From positions 1,550,001 through 1,614,000 of the forward strand of contig NZ_CP169056.1 of NCBI RefSeq assembly GCF_041890415.1: a stretch of DNA of 64,000 nucleotides. Direction: 5' to 3'. Position 1 is the stretch's first letter. Every line of letters starts with the position of its first letter. The notes beneath the pieces were generated by a model, which had not been told where the DNA came from, made no database searches, and saw only the letters and a program-made list of their open reading frames with translations. This document shows, piece by piece, positions 24,887 through 35,993 of this stretch. Made by a program: the position numbers and the translations under genes. This DNA comes from Pseudoxanthomonas koreensis_A. Its GTDB lineage: Bacteria; Pseudomonadota; Gammaproteobacteria; Xanthomonadales; Xanthomonadaceae.

Positions 24887-25096
24887 TTACAGCGCCTGGA
24901 CCTGGTCGGCCTGCAGGCCCTTCTGGCCCTGCACGACGACGAAGGAAACCTTCTGGCCTTCGGCCAGCGACTTGAAGCCGGCACCCTGGATGGAACGGAA
25001 GTGCACGAACAGGTCGGCACCGCTCTCCGGGGTGATGAAGCCGAAGCCCTTGGCGTCGTTGAACCACTTGACGGTGCCGGTCTGACGATCGGACAT
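24887..25096 (-). CDS. cspA: Cold-shock protein (CspA family)
   Basis: Small single-stranded nucleic-acid-binding RNA chaperone. The 69-aa product is a complete OB-fold cold-shock domain with RNP1 (KGFGFI, residues 16-21) and RNP2 (LFVHF, about 29-33). The start ATG at 25096 has a strong GAGGAG Shine-Dalgarno; the frame stays open upstream by chance but the extension has no similarity to the family. At least 45 bases upstream appear to be leader, with a CCACGG/CCGTGG hairpin at 25138-25154, consistent with the structured 5' leaders of cold-shock genes. Whether this copy is cold-induced or constitutive cannot be judged. Confidence 0.95.
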   Translation of the reverse strand: MSDRQTGTVKWFNDAKGFGFITPESGADLFVHFRSIQGAGFKSLAEGQKVSFVVVQGQKGLQADQVQAL

Positions 25097-25137
25097 AATT
25101 GCTAACTCCTCAAAAACAGTCTTGAAATGGAAACCGG

Positions 25138-25154
25138 CCACGGCTCGTCCGTGG
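25138..25154 (-). promoter_or_regulatory. Hairpin in the presumed cspA leader
   Basis: CCACGG and CCGTGG flank a 5-base loop about 42 bases upstream of the cspA start. Cold-shock transcripts often carry structured leaders, so this could take part in temperature-dependent translation, but a 6-bp stem in GC-rich DNA may be accidental. The rest of the 220-bp gap to the next gene shows no convincing promoter. Confidence 0.3.
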
Positions 25155-25316
25155 TGGTACTGGATTGCAGGTGTTAGGCAAAGCGGAACGATGCAGCGGA
25201 TCGTCGGATCGACTCCATCAGGCCACGAACCACGGTGACCCAGGCAACACAGTGGGCGCACAATACCCGTATTCGCGACGGAACGCGAGTACCGGTCATC
25301 CGGGGGTAGCGGCCGT

Positions 25317-26321
25317 TCACTCCGGGGCCGGCAGCCCCCAGGCCTGCGCGGCGATCCGGTAGGAGTCCTTGCGGGCCTGGTGGTCATGCAGGTTGGCCAC
25401 CACGATCAACTCGTCCGGGCGATGCCGGTCGGCGAAGTCGGCCAGGCCCCTGGCCACCGCCTGCGGCCCGCCCACCACGCTGCAGGCCAGCGCCCGCTCC
25501 ACCCCGGCCTTCTCCTCCGCGGTCCAGCAGGCCTCGATGTCGTCCACCGGCGGCGGGATCAGCCCGGACCGGCCACGGCGCAGGTTGACGAAGGCCTGCT
25601 GCGGGGTGGTGAACAGGCGCCGGGCCTGGGCGTCGGTGTCGGCGGCCACCACGTTCACCGCCAGCATCACGTATGGATGCGGGCACTGCGCCGAGGGCTG
25701 GAACTGGCGGTGGTAGAGCAGCAAGGCCTGCTCCATCGCATCCGGGGCGAAGTGCGAGGCAAACGCATACGGCAGCCCCAGCGCGGCAGCCAGTTGCGCA
25801 CCGAACAGGCTCGAGCCGAGGATCCACACCGGCACCTCCAGCCCAGCCCCCGGCACCGCCCGTACCGCCTGCCCGGGCACCGCCGCGCGGAACCAGGACA
25901 GCAGCTCCTGCACATCGTCGGGAAACCGGTCGGCACCTTCGAAGTAGCGCCGCAGGGCGCGTGCGGTGGCCTGGTCGGTGCCGGGCGCACGCCCCACCCC
26001 CAGGTCGATGCGGCCCGGATGCAGCGCGGCCAGGGTGCCGAACTGTTCGGCCACCTGCAGCGGCGAATGGTTGGGCAGCATGATCCCGCCTGCACCCACC
26101 CGGATCCGGGAGGTGCCCGCGGCCACATGCGCGATCAGCACCGCGGTGGCCGCCGATGCGATGCCCGGCATGTTGTGGTGCTCGGCCAGCCAGAAGCGGC
26201 GGTAGCCCAGCGCCTCGACGTGGCGCGCCAGGTCCAGGCAATTGCCCAGCGCGGTGCCGACGTCGCTGCCCTCGCACACCGGGGCCAGGTCCAGGACCGA
26301 CAACGGGATGGGGGACGTCAT
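25317..26321 (-). CDS. LLM-class (luciferase-like) flavin-dependent oxidoreductase
   Basis: A 334-aa member of the bacterial luciferase-like FMN/F420 monooxygenase superfamily, TIM-barrel fold. Visible family features are LSVLDLAPVCEGSDVGTAL at the N-terminus, RFWLAEHHNMPGIASAATAVLIAHVA (about residues 44-69), RVGAGGIMLPNHSPLQVAEQFGTL and LGVGRAPGTD, all typical of the YhbW-like group. The ATG at 26321 is used; the longer frame overlaps the DUF1249 gene. It is separated by only 14 bases from the DUF1249 stop on the same strand, so the two may be cotranscribed. The substrate is unknown. Confidence 0.88.
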   Translation of the reverse strand: MTSPIPLSVLDLAPVCEGSDVGTALGNCLDLARHVEALGYRRFWLAEHHNMPGIASAATAVLIAHVAAGTSRIRVGAGGIMLPNHSPLQVAEQFGTLAALHPGRIDLGVGRAPGTDQATARALRRYFEGADRFPDDVQELLSWFRAAVPGQAVRAVPGAGLEVPVWILGSSLFGAQLAAALGLPYAFASHFAPDAMEQALLLYHRQFQPSAQCPHPYVMLAVNVVAADTDAQARRLFTTPQQAFVNLRRGRSGLIPPPVDDIEACWTAEEKAGVERALACSVVGGPQAVARGLADFADRHRPDELIVVANLHDHQARKDSYRIAAQAWGLPAPE

Positions 26322-26335
26322 CGGGGCCTGCTCCG

Positions 26336-26842
26336 CTAGGGTTGCAGCGGCAGTTGCTGCGGCTGGGGCAAGCGCACCGGGCCGGCCGGACGCAGGGTGG
26401 CCACGCCATGGCCGCAATCGGCCAGGTATTCGAGCCACTTGCCGAGGAAGGTGTTCATGCGCAGGCGGTGGTCCACCAGCTCGGCCGGCGGCGGGAACAT
26501 GCCCATCACGTCCTGCCAGCGCCGGCCCACGTAGCAGTGGGTAGTCTCCACCTGGCGTGCATCCTGGTACAGGCGCAGGTAGGCCGACGGGTCCGGCTCG
26601 CCGGTAAGCGGGTCGAGCAGGTCGTAGGTCAGGCGCAGCTCCAGGGTGTAGCGGTGGCGCTCGAGTACATCCAGCCGCACGCCCAGGCCGTCACCGACCG
26701 ATGAGACGTGGCTGCCCACCGCCAGCCCGCCCGGGGCGAACAGCCGCACCAGCCGCCCGTGGTTCTCCGCGTACAGCGCCATCAGCCAACCGAAGCGGCC
26801 AAGCCTGGGAACGCGGGTGTCGGGAGAGGTGACCTGTTGCAT
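26336..26842 (-). CDS. DUF1249 family protein (YqiB-like)
   Basis: A 168-aa cytoplasmic protein matching the DUF1249/YqiB family of unknown function: conserved segments are RFGWLMALYAENHGRL (residues about 16-31), the YTLELRLTYDL strand, YLRLYQDARQVE and the C-terminal NTFLGKWLEYLADCGH. There is no signal peptide or membrane segment. The ATG at 26842 gives the family's expected N-terminus; a longer frame would run through the spacer to ppsR. It lies 97 bases downstream of ppsR on the same strand and 14 bases before the LLM oxidoreductase. Confidence 0.85.
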   Translation of the reverse strand: MQQVTSPDTRVPRLGRFGWLMALYAENHGRLVRLFAPGGLAVGSHVSSVGDGLGVRLDVLERHRYTLELRLTYDLLDPLTGEPDPSAYLRLYQDARQVETTHCYVGRRWQDVMGMFPPPAELVDHRLRMNTFLGKWLEYLADCGHGVATLRPAGPVRLPQPQQLPLQP

Positions 26843-26939
26843 GCAATCGATGCTACACGGTGGCGCACGCCGGTGGCAGCATTGATTCGCGCGCCAATCG
26901 CCCATACCTTGGCGGGGTCCGCAGTGCATGGTGGCGCAT

Positions 26940-27761
26940 TCAGAACATCACCCGCTGCAGGCCCAGCACGGACAACACCCGGCTGGCGATCTCCTCGATC
27001 GACGCATGGGTGGTGCTCAGCACCGGTACCCGCTCCACGCCGAAGATCGCCTCGGCCGCCTGCACTTCGCGGCGACACGTTTCCAGGCGCGCATAGCGTG
27101 AATCCGGCTGCCGCTCCTGGCGGATCTGGTGTAGCCGCTGCGGATCGATGGTCAGCCCGAACAGCTTGCGCCGACATGCCGCCAGCCGCGGCGGCAGGCG
27201 CTCGCCGTCCAGGTCGCCATCGGTCAGTGGGTAGTTGGCCGCCTTCAGCCCGTGATGCAGCGCCAGGTACACGCAGGTTGGCGTCTTGCCCGCGCGCGAC
27301 ACCCCCACCAGCACGACATCGGCCTCGGCGTAGTCCAGCCCCACCCCATCGTCGTGGGCCAGGGTGTAGTTCATCGCCTCGATGCGGCGGTGGTAGGCAT
27401 CGAAGTCGACCATGCCGTGGGCGCGGCCCACGTGCGCCTGGCGCGGCTGGCCCAATGCGTGCTCCAGCGGGCCGATGAATGGCGCGAACACATCCAGCAT
27501 CAACGCGCCGCTGTCGCCGAGGATGGTACTCAGGCGCGCGTCCACGCACGAATTGACCACGATCGGCTGCACCCCGTACTGCTCGCCGGCCGTGCGGATG
27601 CGGGCGGCGGCGGCACGCGCCTTGTCCGGATCATCGACGAAGGCGATGCGGTCGGTGAGGAAACTGAAGCCGCTGAACTGGGTGAGCAGGCTGTGGCCGA
27701 TGGTCTCGGCGGTGATACCGGTACCATCGGAGACATAGAACACCGGTCGCACCTGGGCCAT
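26940..27761 (-). CDS. ppsR: Phosphoenolpyruvate synthase regulatory protein (PSRP)
   Basis: Bifunctional kinase/pyrophosphorylase that inactivates PpsA by ADP-dependent phosphorylation of a threonine next to the catalytic histidine and reactivates it by phosphorolysis. The 273-aa length is normal. It begins FYVSDGTGITAETIGHSLL (family signature) and has a P-loop GVSRAGKT at residues 153-160, followed by YLALHHGLKAANYPLT. AGGAAG precedes the ATG at 27761. It is divergent from ppsA (139-bp gap), the expected partner. A TATGAT -10-like element lies at 27832-27837 on the minus strand, with a weak -35. Confidence 0.95.
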   Translation of the reverse strand: MAQVRPVFYVSDGTGITAETIGHSLLTQFSGFSFLTDRIAFVDDPDKARAAAARIRTAGEQYGVQPIVVNSCVDARLSTILGDSGALMLDVFAPFIGPLEHALGQPRQAHVGRAHGMVDFDAYHRRIEAMNYTLAHDDGVGLDYAEADVVLVGVSRAGKTPTCVYLALHHGLKAANYPLTDGDLDGERLPPRLAACRRKLFGLTIDPQRLHQIRQERQPDSRYARLETCRREVQAAEAIFGVERVPVLSTTHASIEEIASRVLSVLGLQRVMF

Positions 27762-27900
27762 GTAAGCGCTTCCTGTCGAGGAACGGAATTCACGCGGCTT
27801 TCCGGCTTGCGGCGCCGCGCGGGCGCACAGCATCATAGCGGCCCCACACCTCGGGCACGGCTGTCGCCCTGCCGGGCGATGGCTCCCAGGAGCATCGCGC

Positions 27901-30294
<2,394 letters not shown>

Positions 30295-30303
30295 GCGGCC
30301 CGG

Positions 30304-30876
30304 CTACGCCGCCGGCGCTGCCAGCGCCGCCAGGTGCCGGCGGTAGAAGCGCAGTTCCTCGATGGAATCGTGCACGTCGCTCAGCGCGGTGTGTGCGGCC
30401 TGCTTGTGCACGCCCGCCAGCACCTCCGGCGCCCAGCGCCGTGCCAGCTCCTTGAGCGTGCTCACGTCCAGGTTGCGGTAGTGGAAGTACTTCTCCAGGC
30501 GCGGCATCAGCCGGTGCATGAAGCGCCGGTCCTGGCAGATCGAATTGCCGCACATCGGCGAGGCCCCGGCTGGCACCCACTGCTGCAGGAACGCCACGGT
30601 CAGCGCCTCTGCCTGGGCAATGCCGACCTGGCTGTCGAGCACGCGCTGCCACAGCCCCGAGCGTCCGTGCTGGTTGCGGTTCCAGTCGTCCATCGCCTCG
30701 AGCACCGGCAACGGATGGGCGATCGCCAGTTCCGGGCCCTCGGCGAGGATGTTGAGCTGCGAATCGGTGACCACCGTGGCGATTTCCAGGATCGAATCGG
30801 CATCGGTATCCAGGCCGGTCATCTCCAGGTCGATCCAGATCAGGCGGTCCTGCCCGGCCACTGCGCTGCTGCCCAT
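30304..30876 (-). CDS. orn: Oligoribonuclease
   Basis: 3'-5' exoribonuclease that degrades 2-5-nt RNA fragments and pGpG from cyclic-di-GMP turnover. The 190-aa protein has the DEDDh motifs: WIDLEMTGLD (residues about 14-23), the NQHGRSGLW region, MCGNSICQDRRFM with its conserved aspartate, and HTALSDVHDSIEEL (H and D of the last motif). The ATG at 30876 has AGGAG 11 bases upstream. The link with c-di-GMP turnover is family knowledge. It is divergent from the DUF2721 gene with an 84-bp gap. Confidence 0.94.
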   Translation of the reverse strand: MGSSAVAGQDRLIWIDLEMTGLDTDADSILEIATVVTDSQLNILAEGPELAIAHPLPVLEAMDDWNRNQHGRSGLWQRVLDSQVGIAQAEALTVAFLQQWVPAGASPMCGNSICQDRRFMHRLMPRLEKYFHYRNLDVSTLKELARRWAPEVLAGVHKQAAHTALSDVHDSIEELRFYRRHLAALAAPAA

Positions 30877-30960
30877 GCTCGATGCTTCTCCTGGCGGTTG
30901 CGCGCTTGCCTGGCGCGTGCGGGGTGGCATGATAACGCACGACTTCCGCACTGGCCGCCC

Positions 30961-31419
30961 ATGTACGTCACCGACACCCATGCAGTACTCGCCGCGATGC
31001 TGGCCCCGGCGTTCTTCCTGACCGCCACCGCCTCGCTGCTGCTGTCGGCCAACAACCGCCTGGCCCGGATCATCGACCGCGCCCGCACCCTGCTGCGCGA
31101 ACTGACCCAGATCGAGGACGATGCCGAGCGCGCGCTGTACGAAAAGCGCATCGCCCTGCAGCGCCTGCGCAGCCTGACCATCCTGCGGGTGGGGCAGTTG
31201 CTGTACACCGCGATCAGCTTCTTCGTCGGCACCAGCCTGGCAGTGGCGGTGGACACCTTCACCGACCACCGGCTGGGGTCGCTGCCGCTGTGGCTGGCAT
31301 CCTTCGGCGTGATCGCGATGCTGGCCGCCAGCCTCATGCTGGCGCGCGAGTCGACCCTGGCGGTGACCGCGATCAACGAGGAAATGGACCACCGCCCGAT
31401 GCAGCGCCGCGCCGGCTAG
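30961..31419 (+). CDS. DUF2721 family membrane protein
   Basis: A 152-aa inner-membrane protein of unknown function. Hydrophobic segments at about residues 10-28, 73-96 and 103-125 enclose a charged loop (RIIDRARTLLRELTQIEDDAERALYEKR, written here only as the region 38-64). This layout and the AMLAPAFFLTATASLLLSANNRL N-terminus match DUF2721. The ATG at 30961 is the family-like start; longer in-frame versions overlap orn. It is convergent with tadA with 16 bases between stops. Confidence 0.82.
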   Translation: MYVTDTHAVLAAMLAPAFFLTATASLLLSANNRLARIIDRARTLLRELTQIEDDAERALYEKRIALQRLRSLTILRVGQLLYTAISFFVGTSLAVAVDTFTDHRLGSLPLWLASFGVIAMLAASLMLARESTLAVTAINEEMDHRPMQRRAG

Positions 31420-31435
31420 GCCCGGCCATCGATGC

Positions 31436-31960
31436 CTACAACGGCGGCTTGCCGCGCTTGGCGCGGAAATAATTGCTGAGCCGGCGCCCGGCTTCCTCGC
31501 CCAGCACCCCGCCGCGCACCTGCACCCGGTGGTTGTGGCGCGGATCGGCAACCAGGTCGACCATTCCACCGCAGGCACCGGTCTTGGGGTCGGAAGCGCC
31601 ATAGACCAGCCGCGCCACGCGTGCATGGATGATGGCCATGGCGCACATCGCGCACGGCTCCAGGGTCACGTACAGGGTGGACCCGAGCAGACGGTGGTTG
31701 CCCGCGGCCGCGCCGGCCTGGCGCAACGCCACGATCTCGGCATGCGCGCTGGGATCATGCTCGGCGATGTTGCGGTTCCAGCCCTCGCCCTGCAGCTGCC
31801 CGTCCGCGCCCACCAGCACCGCGCCCACCGGGATCTCGTCGAATTCACGCTGGGCCCGCTCGGCCAGCGCGAATGCGTGGCGCATCCAGCGCTCGTCCGG
31901 ATCGGCCAGTGGATCGGCGCCGGGCGGCGTGCCGGGTACGGGGACGGGCTGGTCGACCAT
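31436..31960 (-). CDS. tadA: tRNA-specific adenosine deaminase (TadA-type)
   Basis: Zinc enzyme converting A34 of tRNA-Arg(ACG) to inosine. The 174-aa protein has the deaminase motifs H73-A-E75 (SAHAEIVALRQ) and P-C103-A-M-C106 (LEPCAMCAMA), plus GAVLV and the tRNA-type C-terminus GGMVDLV...HNHRVQV. The N-terminus from the ATG at 31960 carries about 20 extra Pro/Asp-rich residues before the conserved core; the inner Met at residue 26 is a possible alternative start. Related cytosine/guanine deaminases share the motifs, but the C-terminal segment favours TadA. It runs in line with the acyltransferase gene, 32 bases downstream of it. Confidence 0.9.
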   Translation of the reverse strand: MVDQPVPVPGTPPGADPLADPDERWMRHAFALAERAQREFDEIPVGAVLVGADGQLQGEGWNRNIAEHDPSAHAEIVALRQAGAAAGNHRLLGSTLYVTLEPCAMCAMAIIHARVARLVYGASDPKTGACGGMVDLVADPRHNHRVQVRGGVLGEEAGRRLSNYFRAKRGKPPL

Positions 31961-31992
31961 GCTCGTGATTGTTGGGCAGTGCGCAGCCGGCC

Positions 31993-32913
31993 TCAAGCCG
32001 GGCCGGCCGGCGACGATGGCGCCGCACCGCCCTCCAGGATCCGTGCAAGGTCGGCATCCTTTTCGTCCCAGATCCCGTTCATCCATTGCTGGAAGCGGGC
32101 CCGGAACGCACGGTCCTCCTGGTAGCGGCCATTGACCATCTCCGCCGGAATCACCCGCTGCCGCACCTGTACCCGCACCTCGGGCACGCGGTTGGCGATC
32201 AGGTCGATCATGGTCGGGCGCCCGCCGGGATAGGCGATGGTCACATCCAGCAATGCGTGCAGCCCCTGCCCCATCGCGTCGAGCACGAACGCCACGCCGC
32301 CGGACTTGGGCTTGAGCAGGTGCAGGTAGGGCGAGGCCTGGCTGGCGTGCTTGGCATCGGTGAAGCGGGTGCCTTCGACGAAGTTCATCACCGACACCGG
32401 CATGTCGCGGAACTTCGCACAGGCACGGCGGATCGCCTCCATGTCACGCTGGCCCAGCTCCGGATTGCGCGCCACCTGGCGGTGGGTGTAGCGGCCCATG
32501 AACGGGAAATCCAACGCCCACCAGGCCAGCCCCAGCACCGGCACCCAGAACAGTTGCCGCTTGAGGAAGAAACGCAGCAGCGGGATGCGCCGGTTGAACA
32601 CCTTCTGCAGGATCAGGATGTCCACCCAGCTCTGGTGGTTGGCCAGGACCAGGTAGTGGCCATCGCGCTGCAGCCCGGCATCCTGTTCGACCGTGACCCG
32701 GGTGCCGGTGAAGGCCCCGAGCATCGCGCTGTTGACCGCAATCCAGCTCTCGGCCAACCCGGTCAGCACCGGGTTGCAGGCGCGACGCACCGCGCGCAGC
32801 GGCAGCAGCGCCTTGAATACGCCGACTACCAGCAGCGGCAGCGCGTGCACCAGGGTGTTGAGCACGACCAGCGGCAGGATCAGGGCGACGCGCACCCACG
32901 ACAGGACAGACAC
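31993..32913 (-). CDS. Acyltransferase, YihG-like lysophospholipid acyltransferase family
   Basis: Predicted inner-membrane 1-acylglycerol-3-phosphate acyltransferase that acylates lysophosphatidic acid or a related lipid. I use the GTG at 32913 (306 aa, close to the 310 aa of E. coli YihG); an in-frame TTG at 32988 would add 25 residues, and neither has a strong Shine-Dalgarno. An N-terminal hydrophobic stretch (about 5-35) anchors the protein. The catalytic H-x4-D is in NHQSWVD, followed by FLKRQLFWVPVLGLAWWALDFPFM and the substrate motif VNFVEGTRFT. All three agree with YihG. It lies between the GH3 glycosidase and tadA on the same strand. Confidence 0.85.
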   Translation of the reverse strand: MSVLSWVRVALILPLVVLNTLVHALPLLVVGVFKALLPLRAVRRACNPVLTGLAESWIAVNSAMLGAFTGTRVTVEQDAGLQRDGHYLVLANHQSWVDILILQKVFNRRIPLLRFFLKRQLFWVPVLGLAWWALDFPFMGRYTHRQVARNPELGQRDMEAIRRACAKFRDMPVSVMNFVEGTRFTDAKHASQASPYLHLLKPKSGGVAFVLDAMGQGLHALLDVTIAYPGGRPTMIDLIANRVPEVRVQVRQRVIPAEMVNGRYQEDRAFRARFQQWMNGIWDEKDADLARILEGGAAPSSPAGPA

Positions 32914-33039
32914 CGGCGACCCCAGGCAAAGAAGGTCGCAAAGCCTACCAAAAGCCGGTGCCGATAAAGCACCCGGCTGCTGCAGCAACCCGCCCCGCTG
33001 CGCGTCCGGCCGCTGCCTGGACGCGCCGCATCGCCAGCC

Positions 33040-35739
33040 TCAGCGCTCGATCGGGCGGACCTGGTCGACCTTGAAGCGGGCTTCGCGCCCGGCCACGCCG
33101 GTGCCCGGCTGGCCACTGCCCACGAACACGCGGTAGTTGCCCTTCATCACCTGGCGCTCGCCTTCGGCGGTCACCGCGCTCAGGTCACGCGGGTCGAGGT
33201 CGAACTCCAGCACGCGGCTCTCGCCCGGGGCCAGGTGCACGCGCTGGAAGCCGCGCAAGGCAATTCGCGGCAGGCCCTTGATGTCGGGGAAATCCAGGTA
33301 CAGCTGCGCGACCTCGTCACCGGCGCGCTTGCCGGTATTGCGCAGCTCGGTGGTGACCTTGAGGCCCTCGTGGGTGCCACCGGCCGCCGCCGCCAGCTTC
33401 AGCGGCGCGTAGGCAAAGCTGGTGTAGCTCAGGCCGTGGCCGAACGGATAGACCGGGGTGCCGGTGAAATAGCGGTAGGTGCGCCCGCGCATGTCGTAAT
33501 CGTCGAACGACGGCAGGTCGTCCACCGATCGGTAGAAGGTCAGCGGCAGGCGCCCGGCCGGGTTGACGTGGCCGGCGATCACGTTGCCGATCGCCAGGCC
33601 GCCGGACTGGCCCGGGTACCAGGCCTCGATGATCGCGGCGGCATGCTGCCGGGCCCAGGCCAGGTTGACCTGGCTGCCATTCATCACCACCACCACCAGC
33701 GGCTTGCCGGTGGCCCGGGCCGCCTCCAGCAGTGCCTGCTGGTCGGCCAGCAGGTCCAGGCTGGTCTTGTCGCCGCCCTTGAAGCCGGGCACCTCGACCG
33801 GCGCTTCTTCGGCCTCCAGGTCCGAGGTCAGGCCGACCACCGCGACCACCACGTCGCTGTCGGCCGCGGCCGCGCGCATCTGCCCGACCGGGTCGTCGCT
33901 CACCCGCTTCCACAGCAGGCCGATGCCGGCCAGCACCCGCGCCTCGGTGACCACCTTGATCGGATAGCGCTTGCCCGCTTCCAGCTGCACAGTCTTCAGG
34001 GTGGGCAGGCTGTTCCAGGACGCGCCCTCCAGGTCGACCAGCGGCTTGCCATCAAACTCCATGTGGCCGTTGAAACCACCCAGGCCCAGGCGCCAGGTGC
34101 CCGACTCCGGCGCAACCAGGTGCCCGGTCCACTCCACGCGATGGATGTCGTACACCTGCGACAGGTCCAGGCTGCGCGTGTTCACGTCAGGCTCGATGCG
34201 GGTGACCACCGGCTTGGCCTGATAGCCCACGCGCGCAAGCCACTTGCCCATTTCGTCCGGGGCAAAGCGGGCCGGCGGCTTGCGCACGGTGTTGTAGTAG
34301 CGCGCCACCAGCCCCGGCTCGCCATCGGGCGTGAACAGCGCCGAAGGTGGAACCGGGTCGCCATCGGTATAGGTTTCGCCGAACGGCACGTGGCGCACCT
34401 GCGCCTCGGGCATGGCCTGGCGCAGGCCGTCGAGCACCGACACCGGCGGTGCGGACTGCGGCGAGGAATAATTGCCGCGCAGTACGCGGGTGGCATCGGC
34501 CAGCGGGCCGACCAGCGCCACCCGGGCCTGCGTACGCAGCGGCAGCACGCCGTTGTTCTTCAGCAGCACCAGGCTCTTTTCGGCCGCCTCCAGCGCCAGC
34601 GCCGCATGCTCCGGCGTGCCGATGTCATCGGGCGAGGCGGTGGCGGTGGACAGCGGGCGCAGGCCCGGCAGGTCGCCGGTGCGGTAACGGGCGGCGAACA
34701 GCCGCACCAGCGCACGGTCCACGTCGGCCATCGAGAGCAGGCCGCGTGCCAGCGCATCACGGTACGGCTGGGCCAGGCCGGCGGTATCGGTCAGGGTGGC
34801 GCCATTGCACTCGCTGTCCACCCCGGCGCGCATCGCCGCGGTCACCGCCGTGGCCGGGTCCGGCGCGTAGTCGTGGTGCTTGCGGATGTCGGTGACCGCG
34901 TCGCAATCGGATACCACGTACCCCTGGAACGACCAGGCGTGGCGCAGGTAGTCCTTCAACAGCATGTCGCTGGCGCAGGCCGGCTGGCCGTTGACGCGGT
35001 TGTAGGCGCACATGATCGAACCGGCGCCGCCCTCCACCATCGCCGCGCGGAATGCCGGCAGGTAGGTGTCCTCCAGGTCATGCCTGGAGACGTAGACGTT
35101 GGCCTCGTGGCGGGTGGACTCCGGGCCGCTGTGCACCGCGTAGTGCTTGGGCGTGGCGACGATGTCGTAGAAGTGCGGGTGGTCGCCCTGCACGCCCTTG
35201 ACGTAGGCCACGCCCATGCGCGCGGCCAGGAAGGGATCCTCGCCGTAGGTTTCCTGGCCACGGCCCCAGCGCGGGTCGCGGAAGATGTTGATGTTCGGCG
35301 ACCAGGTGTTGAGGCCGGTACCCATGCGCCCGGTACGGCCGGTCTGGCGTGCCAGTGCATGCAGGCCACGCACCTCGGCGGCGATGACCTGGCCCACGCG
35401 ACGTACCAGCGCATCGTCGAAGGTGGCGGCCAGGCCGATCGGCTCGGCGAAGTTGGTCGTGGGCAGGGTGCCCATCGCGCCATGCAGCGACTCGGTCCAC
35501 CAGTTGTAATGCGGCACGCCCAGGCGCGGGATCGCGGGCGCGGCGTTGAGCAACTGGTCCAGCTTCTCGTCGGTGGTCATGCGCGCGACCAGCCGGGTGG
35601 CCATGGCCTCGGCTTCCTGCACCGGATCGGTTTGCGCCTGCTCGGCCTGGGCCGCCACCACCGGGATGATGGTGGCCAGCGTGAGTGCCAGCAGGATCGC
35701 GCCGCCGCGCCGCAGTGGTTGCTTCATCCCCGTGCTCAT
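33040..35739 (-). CDS. Glycoside hydrolase family 3 protein (beta-xylosidase/beta-glucosidase) with PA14 insert
   Basis: Exported exo-acting glycosidase releasing terminal beta-linked sugars. The 899-aa protein begins with a signal peptide (hydrophobic ILLALTLATIIPVVAAQA, about 14-31). The GH3 N-terminal barrel holds WWTESLHG, NIFRDPRWGRGQETYGEDP and KHYAVHSGPESTRH; the nucleophile is D278 in VVSDCDAV. The Ser-Asp-Cys form is typical of the beta-xylosidase-like branch. The C-terminal alpha/beta sandwich is interrupted by a PA14 domain (about 495-635) and ends with a fibronectin-III-like domain (YTSFAYAPL onward). The ATG at 35739 has GGAACG upstream. It is divergent from a secreted esterase-like gene across 254 bases, suggesting joint regulation during plant polysaccharide use. 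Exact substrate is unproven. Confidence 0.92.
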   Translation of the reverse strand: MSTGMKQPLRRGGAILLALTLATIIPVVAAQAEQAQTDPVQEAEAMATRLVARMTTDEKLDQLLNAAPAIPRLGVPHYNWWTESLHGAMGTLPTTNFAEPIGLAATFDDALVRRVGQVIAAEVRGLHALARQTGRTGRMGTGLNTWSPNINIFRDPRWGRGQETYGEDPFLAARMGVAYVKGVQGDHPHFYDIVATPKHYAVHSGPESTRHEANVYVSRHDLEDTYLPAFRAAMVEGGAGSIMCAYNRVNGQPACASDMLLKDYLRHAWSFQGYVVSDCDAVTDIRKHHDYAPDPATAVTAAMRAGVDSECNGATLTDTAGLAQPYRDALARGLLSMADVDRALVRLFAARYRTGDLPGLRPLSTATASPDDIGTPEHAALALEAAEKSLVLLKNNGVLPLRTQARVALVGPLADATRVLRGNYSSPQSAPPVSVLDGLRQAMPEAQVRHVPFGETYTDGDPVPPSALFTPDGEPGLVARYYNTVRKPPARFAPDEMGKWLARVGYQAKPVVTRIEPDVNTRSLDLSQVYDIHRVEWTGHLVAPESGTWRLGLGGFNGHMEFDGKPLVDLEGASWNSLPTLKTVQLEAGKRYPIKVVTEARVLAGIGLLWKRVSDDPVGQMRAAAADSDVVVAVVGLTSDLEAEEAPVEVPGFKGGDKTSLDLLADQQALLEAARATGKPLVVVVMNGSQVNLAWARQHAAAIIEAWYPGQSGGLAIGNVIAGHVNPAGRLPLTFYRSVDDLPSFDDYDMRGRTYRYFTGTPVYPFGHGLSYTSFAYAPLKLAAAAGGTHEGLKVTTELRNTGKRAGDEVAQLYLDFPDIKGLPRIALRGFQRVHLAPGESRVLEFDLDPRDLSAVTAEGERQVMKGNYRVFVGSGQPGTGVAGREARFKVDQVRPIER

Positions 35740-35993
35740 GACCGTTCCGATGGTGTGTGGAGGCAAGCGCCGAGGGTATCCGGTCGCGTCGTGGCAAGTG
35801 ATTCCAAAAGGATTATGCCTCCCATCTATTTTCGGATATCGGTGCGGGCGGCCAATTTTCCTGACGTATGCTCGGCCCGCTCCGCATTCAGGCGCTGCGT
35901 ACACGGGAAATCGGCATTCATTGCCGCAGCGGGATCCCGAACGTGGCGGCTGCGATGCCCATGCCCTGCGCTTCCCCGAACGGAGAAACACGA

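Noticed and set aside
32960..32967. GCCGATAA on the plus strand, a third sigma-28-like -10
   Set aside because: No -35 (TAAA-type) at the required spacing, and it points into convergently encoded genes near the acyltransferase start.
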